A stretch of DNA of 59,853 nucleotides from a virus, in the IMG/VR virus record IMGVR_UViG_3300027668_001596, positions 1 through 59,853 of that record, one strand, 5' to 3'. A program made the position numbers and the translations under genes. Below, piece after piece: positions 27,219-35,691 of this stretch; positions within the stretch are counted from its first letter, which is position 1; each line of letters opens with the position of its first letter. The notes under the pieces were generated by a model that had not been told where the DNA came from, searched no databases, and worked only from the letters and a program-made list of their open reading frames with translations.

Positions 27219-27926
27219 ATGCGATTATACACAGGAAAAGAAGTTATTGCTCATGCCGTTGCTGTTGACAGATACCAAGGGTATAAGTACATCAAATCGC
27301 ATGAAGCAACAGGCTCTATAAAACCCAACTTCAGCCTATTAATCCATTCGTTAAAGGACCCTAAGACTTCAGTAGTTGGTTCCGTTACGGACCAGGACTA
27401 TGTTACAGCAGACTTAATCGTTGAATACTTCGAAGGATTAGTGTTTAAGGCTATGCAACGTGAACTGAGTGAGTATGAGAAGAAGATTACTGATCTTATT
27501 AAAGCAGTTGACATCAATCTACGAGGTAGAGATGATAGGCTTCCTATTGTTGGATCGTTACCTAACGTGTATAGAAACAATACCAAGCATGATGTTTGGG
27601 CAGAGGAAGAACAAAGTTTGCGTAAGACATCTGAATATGAAGGTGAGATAAAGACCAGGTCAGAGTTCAGTGGTGTTGTTAAAATGTCACGTTTTATGAA
27701 TCGAACTAATAGTTTATTGGTTGCAGTACTCACAGACAAAGGTAACATAGTTAAGTTCTTTTATGACTTATACAGACGTTCACCTGAATTTGAGCCAAGG
27801 ACTGCACTAGCAGAAGGCAACACTATAAACTTCGTAGGACATGTTAAAGGACATGACGTGTCTAAGTACTCTAAATGCAAAGAGACATTTATTAATAGAG
27901 TTAATGTTCATACAGATGATAAATAG
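27219..27926 (+). CDS. hypothetical protein, 235 aa
   Basis: Soluble alpha/beta protein (MRLYTGKEVIAHAVAVDRYQ...). The C-terminal half has regular strands (GVVKMSRFMNRTNSLLVAVLTDKGNIVKFFYD) that could be an OB-like or nucleic-acid-binding fold. A ribosome site AAGGAAA precedes it. Its stop codon lies within the late promoter box of the next gene. Confidence 0.65.
   Translation: MRLYTGKEVIAHAVAVDRYQGYKYIKSHEATGSIKPNFSLLIHSLKDPKTSVVGSVTDQDYVTADLIVEYFEGLVFKAMQRELSEYEKKITDLIKAVDINLRGRDDRLPIVGSLPNVYRNNTKHDVWAEEEQSLRKTSEYEGEIKTRSEFSGVVKMSRFMNRTNSLLVAVLTDKGNIVKFFYDLYRRSPEFEPRTALAEGNTINFVGHVKGHDVSKYSKCKETFINRVNVHTDDK
27918..27925 (+). promoter_or_regulatory. T4-type late promoter box GATAAATA
   Basis: GATAAATA overlaps the stop of the preceding gene and lies 71 nt before the fibre-like gene at 27997. 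Confidence 0.55.
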
Positions 27927-27996
27927 TATTATAACTTAGAACTAGAAACTTTAGGGTTTCTAGACTGTTAACAATAACAGATCGGAGTATAATATA

Positions 27997-29172
27997 ATGG
28001 CAGTCTTTATGAATGCCAAAGGTACTACTAATACAAATTACCAAATAGGTAAGCGTGGTGGTAAAATCTTTGGTGGAGTAGCAACACCAGTTGCAAATGA
28101 AGTTAGTACAGGCGATATTTGGCTAGATAAGTCAAACGAACTTACTAAGATAGCAACCAAAACTGGTGGTTCAGTTACATGGAACGAAATCCTTACTACA
28201 GATGTTGGTGACTTAACGGTCTCCGGTAATCTAACAGTTGAAGGTACGACTACTACTATAGATTCTACTACGATAAATGTACAAGAGAGTTTAGTATTTG
28301 AAGGCAGTTCAGCTGACGACTATGAAACTACTCTAACAGCAACAAACCCAACAGCAGACAGAACTATTACTATGCCAAATGCAAGTGGTACATTACTACT
28401 TGGTGGTGCAGTAGCAGTTGATGACTTTGGCGCGGCGGCATACGTTACTCAAGGTGAAACTTGGAACAGTGACGACAGCGAATTTGCTACAACAGGTCGA
28501 ATAGATCAAATGATTACTACTGAAATTGCTAATGCAAGTATTATGCATAGCAGTGGAGTTGAATCATTTGCTGGTCAAAAGACATTTACAACTGGTATCA
28601 CAGTAACTGATGCAACTGTAACTGGACTTAAGAGTTCAAGTGTTACAGAAGAAACTAACTTGTATTACACTGACGCTAGAGTAGACACTAGAGTTGGTAA
28701 CCTTAGCACAGATAGTTTACCAGAAGGATCAGGTAAGTTATACTATACTAATCCAAGAGCAAGAGCGGCAATTAGTGTAACTGATAACTCAACTGCTGGT
28801 AACGAACTTTCATACAATAGTTCAACTGGTATTCTTGTTTGGCAAGGCTCTGCTTCAAGTACTACTAACGTAGACAAAGTTACAGCATTATCATTTGGAG
28901 CATTAACAGACTACGGACTGATAAGTGGTAGCACAACACTCACTAGCGATTGGGGTAATGTTGCAACAGCAAACGTTACATTTAGTGACTCAGGCTATCT
29001 ACAAGTCAGCAGTGGCTTACCACAACTACCTAACTATGTAGTATCAAGTTTACCTAGCTCAGTAAGTGCAGGAGACCTTGCATTGTGTACTGACGAAACG
29101 GGTGGAGCTTCTGTTGTATTTAATGATGGAACTAATTGGCGTAGAATGTCTGACAGAGCTATTGCTAGTTAA
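27997..29172 (+). CDS. tail-fibre-like structural protein
   Basis: 391 residues, Ser/Thr/Gly rich. The module GDLTVSGNLTVEGTTTTIDSTTINVQ shares the NLTVxGTTT signature with the 14759 fibre. EETNLYYTDARVDTRVGNLSTDSLPEGSGKLYYTNPRARAAI is a YYTDARV/YYTNPRARAAI fibre repeat. The N-terminal 60 residues (MAVFMNAKGTTNTNYQIGKRGG) may be the attachment domain. Late expressed. Likely a short fibre or whisker-like component. Confidence 0.8.
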   Translation: MAVFMNAKGTTNTNYQIGKRGGKIFGGVATPVANEVSTGDIWLDKSNELTKIATKTGGSVTWNEILTTDVGDLTVSGNLTVEGTTTTIDSTTINVQESLVFEGSSADDYETTLTATNPTADRTITMPNASGTLLLGGAVAVDDFGAAAYVTQGETWNSDDSEFATTGRIDQMITTEIANASIMHSSGVESFAGQKTFTTGITVTDATVTGLKSSSVTEETNLYYTDARVDTRVGNLSTDSLPEGSGKLYYTNPRARAAISVTDNSTAGNELSYNSSTGILVWQGSASSTTNVDKVTALSFGALTDYGLISGSTTLTSDWGNVATANVTFSDSGYLQVSSGLPQLPNYVVSSLPSSVSAGDLALCTDETGGASVVFNDGTNWRRMSDRAIAS

Positions 29173-29177
29173 AACTC

Positions 29178-29197
29178 GTATTAACGGTAGTTAATAC
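29178..29197. terminator. hairpin between convergent genes
   Basis: GTATTAAC and GTTAATAC pair perfectly (8 bp) around GGTA exactly where the fibre gene and the minus-strand oxygenase gene meet. No T-run; weak terminator or 3'-end stabiliser. Confidence 0.4.
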
Positions 29198-29886
29198 TCG
29201 CACTTCCAACGAATCATAACACTTTCCCTTACATCACCTGGAGCGATATTAGTCGGAGCCTGATGCCATGAGCCTTGTGCGTTGGTTGTTATAAACATTG
29301 TGTTAGGCATGAAAGGTACAGTAACTTCGTGTTTCCAATTATGTTCTTTGTCTTTATGTGCCATGTGGGGTTGAGTCATGCCTTCATCTTGCATAGCATC
29401 TGTATGAATATCATCGCCTATGTAAGTAAACAGTTTAGTACCATAACGTCTTTGACTGTCATCTTTAGGCAGGTAGATCATAGCACTGATAGTATAGTAT
29501 GTAGGATCGAAGAACTGATCTGTATGTATATCGTTTATTAATAACTTGTCTGTATCTTTCCAAAACGTGACACAAGGCACTGGAGCTTCTGATACTTCGT
29601 CGCCAAACTTCTTAGCAATAGCAAAAAATAGTTTTTCCATTAACTTGTTGAATTGTCTTACGTCTGATGTAGAAATATCTAATGCAGTTAATACATATTC
29701 ATCTCTGCAACCGTAAACATCATGTTCATGCACTATATTAACAGAATCTGCATACTCTAGAAACGTGCGATAGTTTTGGTTGATAGGTTCGGCAACAAAC
29801 ATATGGGGCCAGGGTGCTGTAAGTAGTTCGGACTGTTCTACTTTATATATTGTATTATTTAGATTCTGAATAAAATCCGTATACAT
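29191..29886 (-). CDS. 2OG-Fe(II) oxygenase-like protein
   Basis: 231 residues with ATG behind AGGAGG. NDIHTDQFF contains the HxD iron pair, YLPKDD lies on the following strand, FMPNTMFITT leads to SWHQAP with the distal histidine, and DVRESVMIRW gives the arginine that binds 2-oxoglutarate. All ligands of the double-stranded beta-helix are therefore present. Such phage enzymes hydroxylate proteins or modified bases; the target is unknown. Intact, unlike its upstream neighbour. Confidence 0.8.
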   Translation of the reverse strand: MYTDFIQNLNNTIYKVEQSELLTAPWPHMFVAEPINQNYRTFLEYADSVNIVHEHDVYGCRDEYVLTALDISTSDVRQFNKLMEKLFFAIAKKFGDEVSEAPVPCVTFWKDTDKLLINDIHTDQFFDPTYYTISAMIYLPKDDSQRRYGTKLFTYIGDDIHTDAMQDEGMTQPHMAHKDKEHNWKHEVTVPFMPNTMFITTNAQGSWHQAPTNIAPGDVRESVMIRWKCEY

Positions 29887-30588
29887 GCTTCCTCCTGATG
29901 TCTTTATTAATTATAGGACTGCTATGCCATGCTTTTGCAGATCTAGGTATAAAGTATGCTGTACCATTAGTGAATGGTAGTTGGTCTATGAGTGTGCAGT
30001 TCTCTCTTATTAAACTTGTAGTTCTCCTGGCAAGTACATGCCAAATGTAATACCAAACTCATCGCTATCAACATGTACATCATTAACTGTGAATTGATTA
30101 GTATCTTGCCACAGCCAAACATTGCAATCATGCTCTTGATGTATTGAAAACTTATCTGCTATAGCCATTCTAATGTACTCATGATTGAATACTAAGTCAT
30201 GTAGCTCCTGGAATGCAGGATTGCAGTCTATGTTTGCTTGTAGTCTTCCTTTAACTTCTGGCGGTAAAAACTCTGTGGGCCAGTTAGCATTAAGACTTTC
30301 TAATAGTGCTGGAGCAATAAAGTTTTCTATAACTATCTTGCTTTGAGATATTTTAGATTTAGCTATTGCATTTAGCGAATGTATTGTGTAAGGATGAAAT
30401 TGTATCTCTCCTATGCTTTGAACACTACCACCTTCAAGTAAGATAGGTAGCCTAGGGTACCAAGGTTCAGCATCCATAGGTAAATGTGTGCAACTATTCA
30501 TTAGTCCACATTCTATACATTTTATTCTGGGATAGTCTGGATCGTACTCCGCAGGGTGAAACGGAATTCCGTGCTTGTCTTTAGCCAA
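29855..30588 (-). pseudogene. 2OG-Fe(II) oxygenase split by a frameshift
   Basis: The main frame (30010-30588, 192 aa, probable TTG start) contains NDVHVDSDEFG (HxD iron pair) and stops after YLPGELQV, just before the distal ligands. The missing end is present in the -1 frame, about 29855-30027: LPFTNGTAYFIP, then AWHSSP (distal His) and DIRRKHVYGFY (2OG-binding Arg), with its own stop at 29855. One lost base near 30013-30027 explains this. Either a disabled gene, an assembly error, or programmed -1 frameshifting. The N-terminus has a Cys/His cluster (KCIECGLMNSCTH). Confidence 0.75.
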
Positions 30589-30590
30589 TG

Positions 30591-30902
30591 TTAAATCTCT
30601 ATGCTGGCTTCGAAGCTAAAGGTGATGTCTTCAAACTCTTCAAATAAGATAGTACTAATCTCATCACCTTCTGTAGGGAGGATCATTTCATCTAATACTA
30701 TTTCGTATATGAATAACTCTCCTTCCTTGTCTTCGTCTGTGTATGATATAACTTCAATGCCTACTTGTTCTTTCTCTTGGTCATACGCAGTTAATAATTT
30801 GGTGGCAACAACACTCTGCACGATATCAAAGTATTCGATAACGTCTTCGTCGGATAACTCTTCTCGAGTAATCATTCTTGTAAAGTGTTTTATAAATGCC
30901 AT
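30591..30902 (-). CDS. hypothetical acidic protein, 103 aa
   Basis: Acidic throughout with several strands (VGIEVISYTDEDKEGELFIYEIVL). The stop is 2 bases before the next minus-strand start. Part of a four-gene minus-strand unit from the late box at 31397. No family recognised. Confidence 0.65.
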   Translation of the reverse strand: MAFIKHFTRMITREELSDEDVIEYFDIVQSVVATKLLTAYDQEKEQVGIEVISYTDEDKEGELFIYEIVLDEMILPTEGDEISTILFEEFEDITFSFEASIEI

Positions 30903-30907
30903 TATGA

Positions 30908-31339
30908 TTATTTACCTTTGCTAAACGCCTGAGCACCAAAGAATGCGGCAACAATACCGGCAACTGCAACAAAGTATGTTGGTGCCATTGATCCTAGTGT
31001 TGACTGTGCTTCACTTAGTCCTGCCAAGCTGGCAAAAACTACTGCGAATGGGTATAGTAACATGCCAAATAATGAGAACCAAGCCATCTTACGTTGAGCA
31101 TCTCTCATTGCATCTGCATCTTCTAATTCTTTTCTCTTGAATTCTAAGTGCATATCCATTTCACCTTTAGAGATATGTCCATCTCCGTTAGTGTCTATAT
31201 CTTCCATTCCTTCGACTGTTTTAAATCCACGATTATCAACTGTCGGACCATCACCAGCTGGAGCATCGCCTGCCGCTTTTGCCTTCAATGCATCATACTC
31301 TTTACGGGTCATGCTTACTTCTGCTTTATCTTCTGCCAT
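30908..31339 (-). CDS. EF-hand-containing membrane protein
   Basis: 143 residues. DTNGDGHISKGEMD (about 49-62) is a textbook EF-hand calcium loop with acidic ligands at positions 1, 3, 5 and 12. Two membrane helices follow (MAWFSLFGMLLYPFAVVFASLAGL and TYFVAVAGIVAAFFG). The N-terminus is charged and cytoplasmic or virion-facing. Behind a minus-strand late box with ribosome site TTGTAGGAG. A calcium-gated lysis or membrane role is conceivable; only the domains are seen. Confidence 0.75.
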   Translation of the reverse strand: MAEDKAEVSMTRKEYDALKAKAAGDAPAGDGPTVDNRGFKTVEGMEDIDTNGDGHISKGEMDMHLEFKRKELEDADAMRDAQRKMAWFSLFGMLLYPFAVVFASLAGLSEAQSTLGSMAPTYFVAVAGIVAAFFGAQAFSKGK

Positions 31340-31389
31340 TTTCGTTTCTCCTACAAAACTTCTGTTTACTGTATGTATTCTACTATTAG

Positions 31390-31397
31390 TATTTATC
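31390..31397 (-). promoter_or_regulatory. T4-type late promoter box GATAAATA (minus strand)
   Basis: Plus-strand TATTTATC reads GATAAATA on the minus strand, 50 nt before the ATG of the EF-hand gene. It backs onto the plus-strand early promoter at 31411. Confidence 0.6.
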
Positions 31398-31410
31398 TAA
31401 AAGATAGTTC

Positions 31411-31438
31411 TTGACATAACCAGCTTTTAGTGTATAAT
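31411..31438 (+). promoter_or_regulatory. sigma70-type promoter for the replication unit
   Basis: TTGACA (31411-31416), 16-nt spacer, TATAAT (31433-31438). Drives the DsbA-like gene and DNA polymerase. Confidence 0.85.
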
Positions 31439-31496
31439 AAGAGCATAAGTAATAAATATTACTACATTCAACACACACAGTAACAAAGAGGTAGAA

Positions 31497-31760
31497 ATGG
31501 CATTTAACAAAACATTCAACGCAGAAGAACAAGCAAGACTAAAGAAACTTATCCAAGAGGGCGATCAAGTCCTATACGAAGTAGACGCACTGAGCGAAGG
31601 GTTACGAGAAACTGTAAAAGCAATTGCAGAAGAAATGGACCTTAAAGCTGGAGTACTTATGAAAGCAGTTAAAGTTGCTCATAAGGCTAAGTTTACAGAT
31701 GAAAGAGATAAGTTCGATGAACTCGAAACAATCCTGGAAACTGTCGGCAAAACACTTTAA
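31497..31760 (+). CDS. DsbA-like dsDNA-binding protein (T4 late-transcription accessory family)
   Basis: 87 residues, the size of T4 DsbA, with the same layout: helical N-terminus (EEQARLKKLIQEGD), a middle with ETVKAIAEEMDLKAGVLMKAVK, and an acidic end (FDELETILETVG). T4 DsbA binds DNA near late promoters. Placement just before DNA polymerase and the existence of T4-type late boxes support the call. Identity is by pattern, not by a unique motif. Confidence 0.6.
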   Translation: MAFNKTFNAEEQARLKKLIQEGDQVLYEVDALSEGLRETVKAIAEEMDLKAGVLMKAVKVAHKAKFTDERDKFDELETILETVGKTL

Positions 31761-31779
31761 TTTCTAGGATAGAACAAAT

Positions 31780-34473
31780 ATGAGTTACGTCGATGCATTC
31801 CACGACACAGCCAAAGATAAAATTTATGTAGCCGAACGAGTGAACGGCGAACGTAAGATTATCACACATCAGCCTGAGTACAACTTTTATTTTAGTGATC
31901 CTAAAGGCAAGAAGCGTAGTATTCATGATGAGCCAGTCACAGAGATTAGATGCAAAAGTCTCAAAGAGTTCAGGAAGAACATTGCTATTAATAGAGCAAC
32001 TGGTAAGTTATATGAGACTGATGTTAAGCCTGTTAACAAAACACTAGAGAAGAACTATCTCAATATTGATCCACCTAAACTACATACATGTTTCTTTGAC
32101 ATCGAGGTAGACTTTGATCCTGTTAACGGATTTAGTACGCCTGAAGATGCCCTCATGCCTATCACAGCAATTGGCTTTTATATGGACTGGATGGATACTA
32201 TGGTATGTCTTGCAGTTCCACCGAAGACATTGACATGGGAACAGGCAGAGAACATTGCTAGTGCATACAAAGAAGTAATACTATTTAAAGACGAAGCAGA
32301 GATGCTTAGAACATTCCTACATTTGATTGATGATGCAGACATATTGTCCGGTTGGAACAGCGAGGGTTATGATATCCCTTACACTATTAATAGGATCGTT
32401 AAGATACTAGGACGTAGTGCTACTAGGCAGATGTGTTTGTTTAATCAGTTACCCAAGGAGAGAATGTATGAGAACTTTGGTACAGAGAGACAGAGCTATG
32501 ACCTAATTGGTCGTGTACACTTGGACTACTTACAACTATATCGTAAGTACAACTATGAGGAACGACACAGTTATAGGCTAGATGCTATCGGAGAGATTGA
32601 ACTAGGTGAGAAGAAAGTTGTCTATGATGGATCGCTTGACAGACTATACAATCATGACTTTGGTAGATTCTTAGAGTATAACATACAAGACGTTATGCTT
32701 ATTGCTCGTATGGATAAGAAACTACAGTTCATTGACTTAGCTAATACTATTGCACATGACAACACCGTGCTACTGTATACTACAATGGGTGCTGTGGCAA
32801 CTACTGAACAAGCAATTATTAATGAAGCACACAGACGTGACATGGTAGTGCCAGATAGAAAGCGAGGTGGTAGTAAGAAAGGATCAGCGGCGGCTGGTGC
32901 CTTTGTGGCAACACCTAAGAAAGGCTTTCACGAATGGATTGGCAGTATGGATATTAACAGTCTGTACCCAAGTGTATTCCGTGCATTGAATATGGCTAAC
33001 GAAACTATCGTTGGACAGTTGCGTCCTGACTTTACTGATGAAGAAGTTGAAGCAAAGATTAGATTAGAGAAGAGTTCATTTGCAGATGCTTGGCTAGGTA
33101 AGTTCGGATCAAACGAATACGAACTAGTTATGGAGCAAGACAATGCTCGTACAATGACATTGGATATGGAAGACGGCACAACTGCAGAAGTAACAGGCAG
33201 TGATGTGTACAACTTAATATTCAACAGTGGTCAACCTTGGAGCATTAGTGCTAACGGAACTATATTTAAAACAGACGTACTAGGCATTGTACCAGGCTTA
33301 CTAGAGCGTTGGTATACTGAACGTCAAGTATTACAAGCAAAGAAGAAAGAAGCAACTACAGAGGCGGAGAAGGCATTCTATGACAAGCGACAGTTAGTTA
33401 AGAAGATTAACTTGAACAGTTTGTATGGTGCGATCCTAAACCCAGGCTGTAGATTCTTTGATAAACGTATTGGTCAGAGTACTACTTTGACCGGAAGGCG
33501 TATCACACGCCACATGGGAGCAAAAGTGAATGAGTTGCTCACAGGAAGTTACGATCATACAGGCGACACAATCATTTATGGAGACACTGACTCAGTGTAC
33601 TTCACGGCAACGCCTGCCTTACCTGATGATATGCATTTAGATATGGATAGTGCTGTCAGCTTGTATGATCGTATCAGTGACCAGGTTAGTGATACCTTCC
33701 CAGACTTTATGAAGCAAGACTTTAATAGTCCAACAGAGATGGGTAGCGTTATTAAAGCAGGTAGAGAGGTAGTTGGTAAGTCAGGTATCTTTATTACTAA
33801 GAAGCGGTATGCAATCAAGTGTTTAGATATTGAAGGGTGGCAACCAGAAGGTGGATATCTTAAAATTATGGGTATGGACATTAAGCGTTCAGACACACCT
33901 GAGTTCATACAAGACTTCCTAGAAGAGATACTAGACGATACACTTGAAGGAAAGCAAGAGCCAGAAGTTATACAAATGATTAAAGACTTTAAAGAATCAT
34001 TTGGTGAGTTAGATGCTTGGAGGAAAGGAATGCCTAAACGTGTTAACAACTTAACCAAGTACACTGACAAACTTCGTAAGCAACAAAACAGTATGCCAAC
34101 TGGCAGTACTATGTTTGGTATGACTGGAGCCGCCGATGATGGCGAGAACAAGATGATACCCGGACATGTTAGAGCTAGTATTAATTACAATGCTATGCGA
34201 TTTGCTAACGGAGACAACTATAGTTTACAGATTATGGACGGTAGTAAAGTTGTAGTGTGCACACTAAAGCCAAACCCAATGGGCTATACTAGTATGGCTT
34301 ATCCTACAGATGAAATGCAGATTCCACAATGGTTTAAAGATATGCCGTTCGACGAAGACGCAATGGAAGAAGCAGTATTGGATAAGAAGATACAAAACGT
34401 ACTAGGTGTAATGAATTGGGATCTTAAGAGTGCTAACGATAGTGCGGCATTCCAACAGTATTTTGAATTTTAA
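31780..34473 (+). CDS. 43: family B DNA polymerase (gp43-like)
   Basis: 897 residues, as in T4. Exonuclease motifs: Exo I FFDIEVDFD (DIE about 107-109), Exo II LSGWNSEGYDIPYT, Exo III YNIQDVMLIARMD. Polymerase motifs: A SMDINSLYPSVF (near 391), B KKINLNSLYGAI (near 545), C YGDTDSVYF (near 602). All catalytic acids are present, so both proofreading and synthesis should work. Followed by a small gene and the sliding clamp, as expected of a replisome cluster. Confidence 0.97.
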   Translation: MSYVDAFHDTAKDKIYVAERVNGERKIITHQPEYNFYFSDPKGKKRSIHDEPVTEIRCKSLKEFRKNIAINRATGKLYETDVKPVNKTLEKNYLNIDPPKLHTCFFDIEVDFDPVNGFSTPEDALMPITAIGFYMDWMDTMVCLAVPPKTLTWEQAENIASAYKEVILFKDEAEMLRTFLHLIDDADILSGWNSEGYDIPYTINRIVKILGRSATRQMCLFNQLPKERMYENFGTERQSYDLIGRVHLDYLQLYRKYNYEERHSYRLDAIGEIELGEKKVVYDGSLDRLYNHDFGRFLEYNIQDVMLIARMDKKLQFIDLANTIAHDNTVLLYTTMGAVATTEQAIINEAHRRDMVVPDRKRGGSKKGSAAAGAFVATPKKGFHEWIGSMDINSLYPSVFRALNMANETIVGQLRPDFTDEEVEAKIRLEKSSFADAWLGKFGSNEYELVMEQDNARTMTLDMEDGTTAEVTGSDVYNLIFNSGQPWSISANGTIFKTDVLGIVPGLLERWYTERQVLQAKKKEATTEAEKAFYDKRQLVKKINLNSLYGAILNPGCRFFDKRIGQSTTLTGRRITRHMGAKVNELLTGSYDHTGDTIIYGDTDSVYFTATPALPDDMHLDMDSAVSLYDRISDQVSDTFPDFMKQDFNSPTEMGSVIKAGREVVGKSGIFITKKRYAIKCLDIEGWQPEGGYLKIMGMDIKRSDTPEFIQDFLEEILDDTLEGKQEPEVIQMIKDFKESFGELDAWRKGMPKRVNNLTKYTDKLRKQQNSMPTGSTMFGMTGAADDGENKMIPGHVRASINYNAMRFANGDNYSLQIMDGSKVVVCTLKPNPMGYTSMAYPTDEMQIPQWFKDMPFDEDAMEEAVLDKKIQNVLGVMNWDLKSANDSAAFQQYFEF

Positions 34474-34483
34474 GGCGAGATAG

Positions 34484-34876
34484 ATGAACCAAAAATGGAA
34501 CACACAACCACTAACATCAGGCAGTGTAGTTATTAACACAGGGCTCGGTGGACCAGTAACAGTTAGTCCTATGTCTAGTTGTACTCCCGCTCCTACGTTC
34601 ACTACATCAGGAACAGCAATAAATCAAGGCACCATTACAGTAAGTGGCTCGGCAAACAGTAGCCCGACTGTTTATGCTGGAATGACTGGGAACAACAAGT
34701 GGAACACACTCATGGACCCGCCAGCAATTAATATAGGCGAACACGAACTCAGTGAAGAAACAGTTGGAGACTTACTAATTATGTTAGAGGTCGTCAAGAA
34801 TCTGGATGATAGTAATCCAGTTAAAGATATGTTTAATACAATTAAAATGTTAAACAAGATTAAGGGCAAGAAATAA
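34484..34876 (+). CDS. hypothetical protein, 130 aa
   Basis: The N-terminal 75 residues are Ser/Thr/Gly rich and probably disordered (QPLTSGSVVINTGLGG). The C-terminal 55 are helical and acidic (EHELSEETVGDLLIMLEVVKNLDD). Lies between polymerase and clamp genes, so a replication accessory role is possible; no family recognised. The clamp promoter follows directly. Confidence 0.6.
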   Translation: MNQKWNTQPLTSGSVVINTGLGGPVTVSPMSSCTPAPTFTTSGTAINQGTITVSGSANSSPTVYAGMTGNNKWNTLMDPPAINIGEHELSEETVGDLLIMLEVVKNLDDSNPVKDMFNTIKMLNKIKGKK

Positions 34877-34877
34877 C

Positions 34878-34906
34878 TTGACTTGCCTAAATAAAAGTAG
34901 TATAAT
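34878..34906 (+). promoter_or_regulatory. sigma70-type promoter for sliding clamp
   Basis: TTGACT (34878-34883), 17-nt spacer, TATAAT (34901-34906). The ATG at 34937 has a GGAGAAA ribosome site. Confidence 0.85.
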
Positions 34907-34936
34907 GTTGAAACGAATTCATTTACCGGAGAAAAT

Positions 34937-35689
34937 ATGAATAATTATGTAAAAGACTTTTTTAAAGACGTACTAAGACATACACATGGTCTAGGCATCT
35001 TTGAAATGGCAAAAATTAGAGGAACAACTGAGCTTACTGAGATTGAAACAGTTGATGCAGATAAGACAGTTATTGTTAAAGGATTTAGTATTAATCCTGT
35101 AGTAGACTTTGCAGATGCAACTATTGGTCTAAGCAGAATGGGTGTACTACAAGGCTTTATTAACTATCCAGGCTTTGATGCCGACGATGCTACAGTTGAA
35201 GTAGTTACACAAGACAGGAACGGAACTGAAACTCCTGTTGAAGTTAAGTTTAAAGACACAACTGGAACAGATGCACATTATAGATTTATGTTAGCAGATG
35301 TTATTAACCAACAACTTAAAGACATTAAGTTTAAAGGTGCAGAGTTTGACGTAAACATTTTACCAAGTGTTAAAGCGTTAAAGGATTTAGCATACTTTAA
35401 TGGCGTACAAGCAGGCTATGAAGCAAACTTTACACCTAAGACAGAGAACGGTGCATTGTACTTCCTAGTTGGCGGTGATGCAAGTGACAGGACTAAGATC
35501 CTAATTGATAACAATGTTGAAGGCGACCTTACTTCCGAATGGAACTGGCCCTTAGATATCGTGTTAAAGATTCTTAGACTTGGAGACAATAGTAACTTAG
35601 TATTAAGTATTAACAATCAAGGCTTACTACAAATTAAAGTAGACAGTGGCTTAGGCATTTATACTTACTTACTACCAGCGAGAAGATAA
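34937..35689 (+). CDS. 45: DNA polymerase sliding clamp (gp45-like)
   Basis: 250 residues, close to T4 gp45 (228). An alternating strand pattern includes KTVIVKGFSINPVVDF and DIKFKGAEFDVNILPSV. The C-terminal LLQIKVDSGLGIYTYLLPARR matches the end of T4-like clamps. A trimeric ring that tethers the polymerase and, in T4, also activates late transcription at TATAAATA boxes; both uses are consistent with this genome. The clamp loader (gp44/62) is not in the window. Confidence 0.85.
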   Translation: MNNYVKDFFKDVLRHTHGLGIFEMAKIRGTTELTEIETVDADKTVIVKGFSINPVVDFADATIGLSRMGVLQGFINYPGFDADDATVEVVTQDRNGTETPVEVKFKDTTGTDAHYRFMLADVINQQLKDIKFKGAEFDVNILPSVKALKDLAYFNGVQAGYEANFTPKTENGALYFLVGGDASDRTKILIDNNVEGDLTSEWNWPLDIVLKILRLGDNSNLVLSINNQGLLQIKVDSGLGIYTYLLPARR

Positions 35690-35691
35690 GC

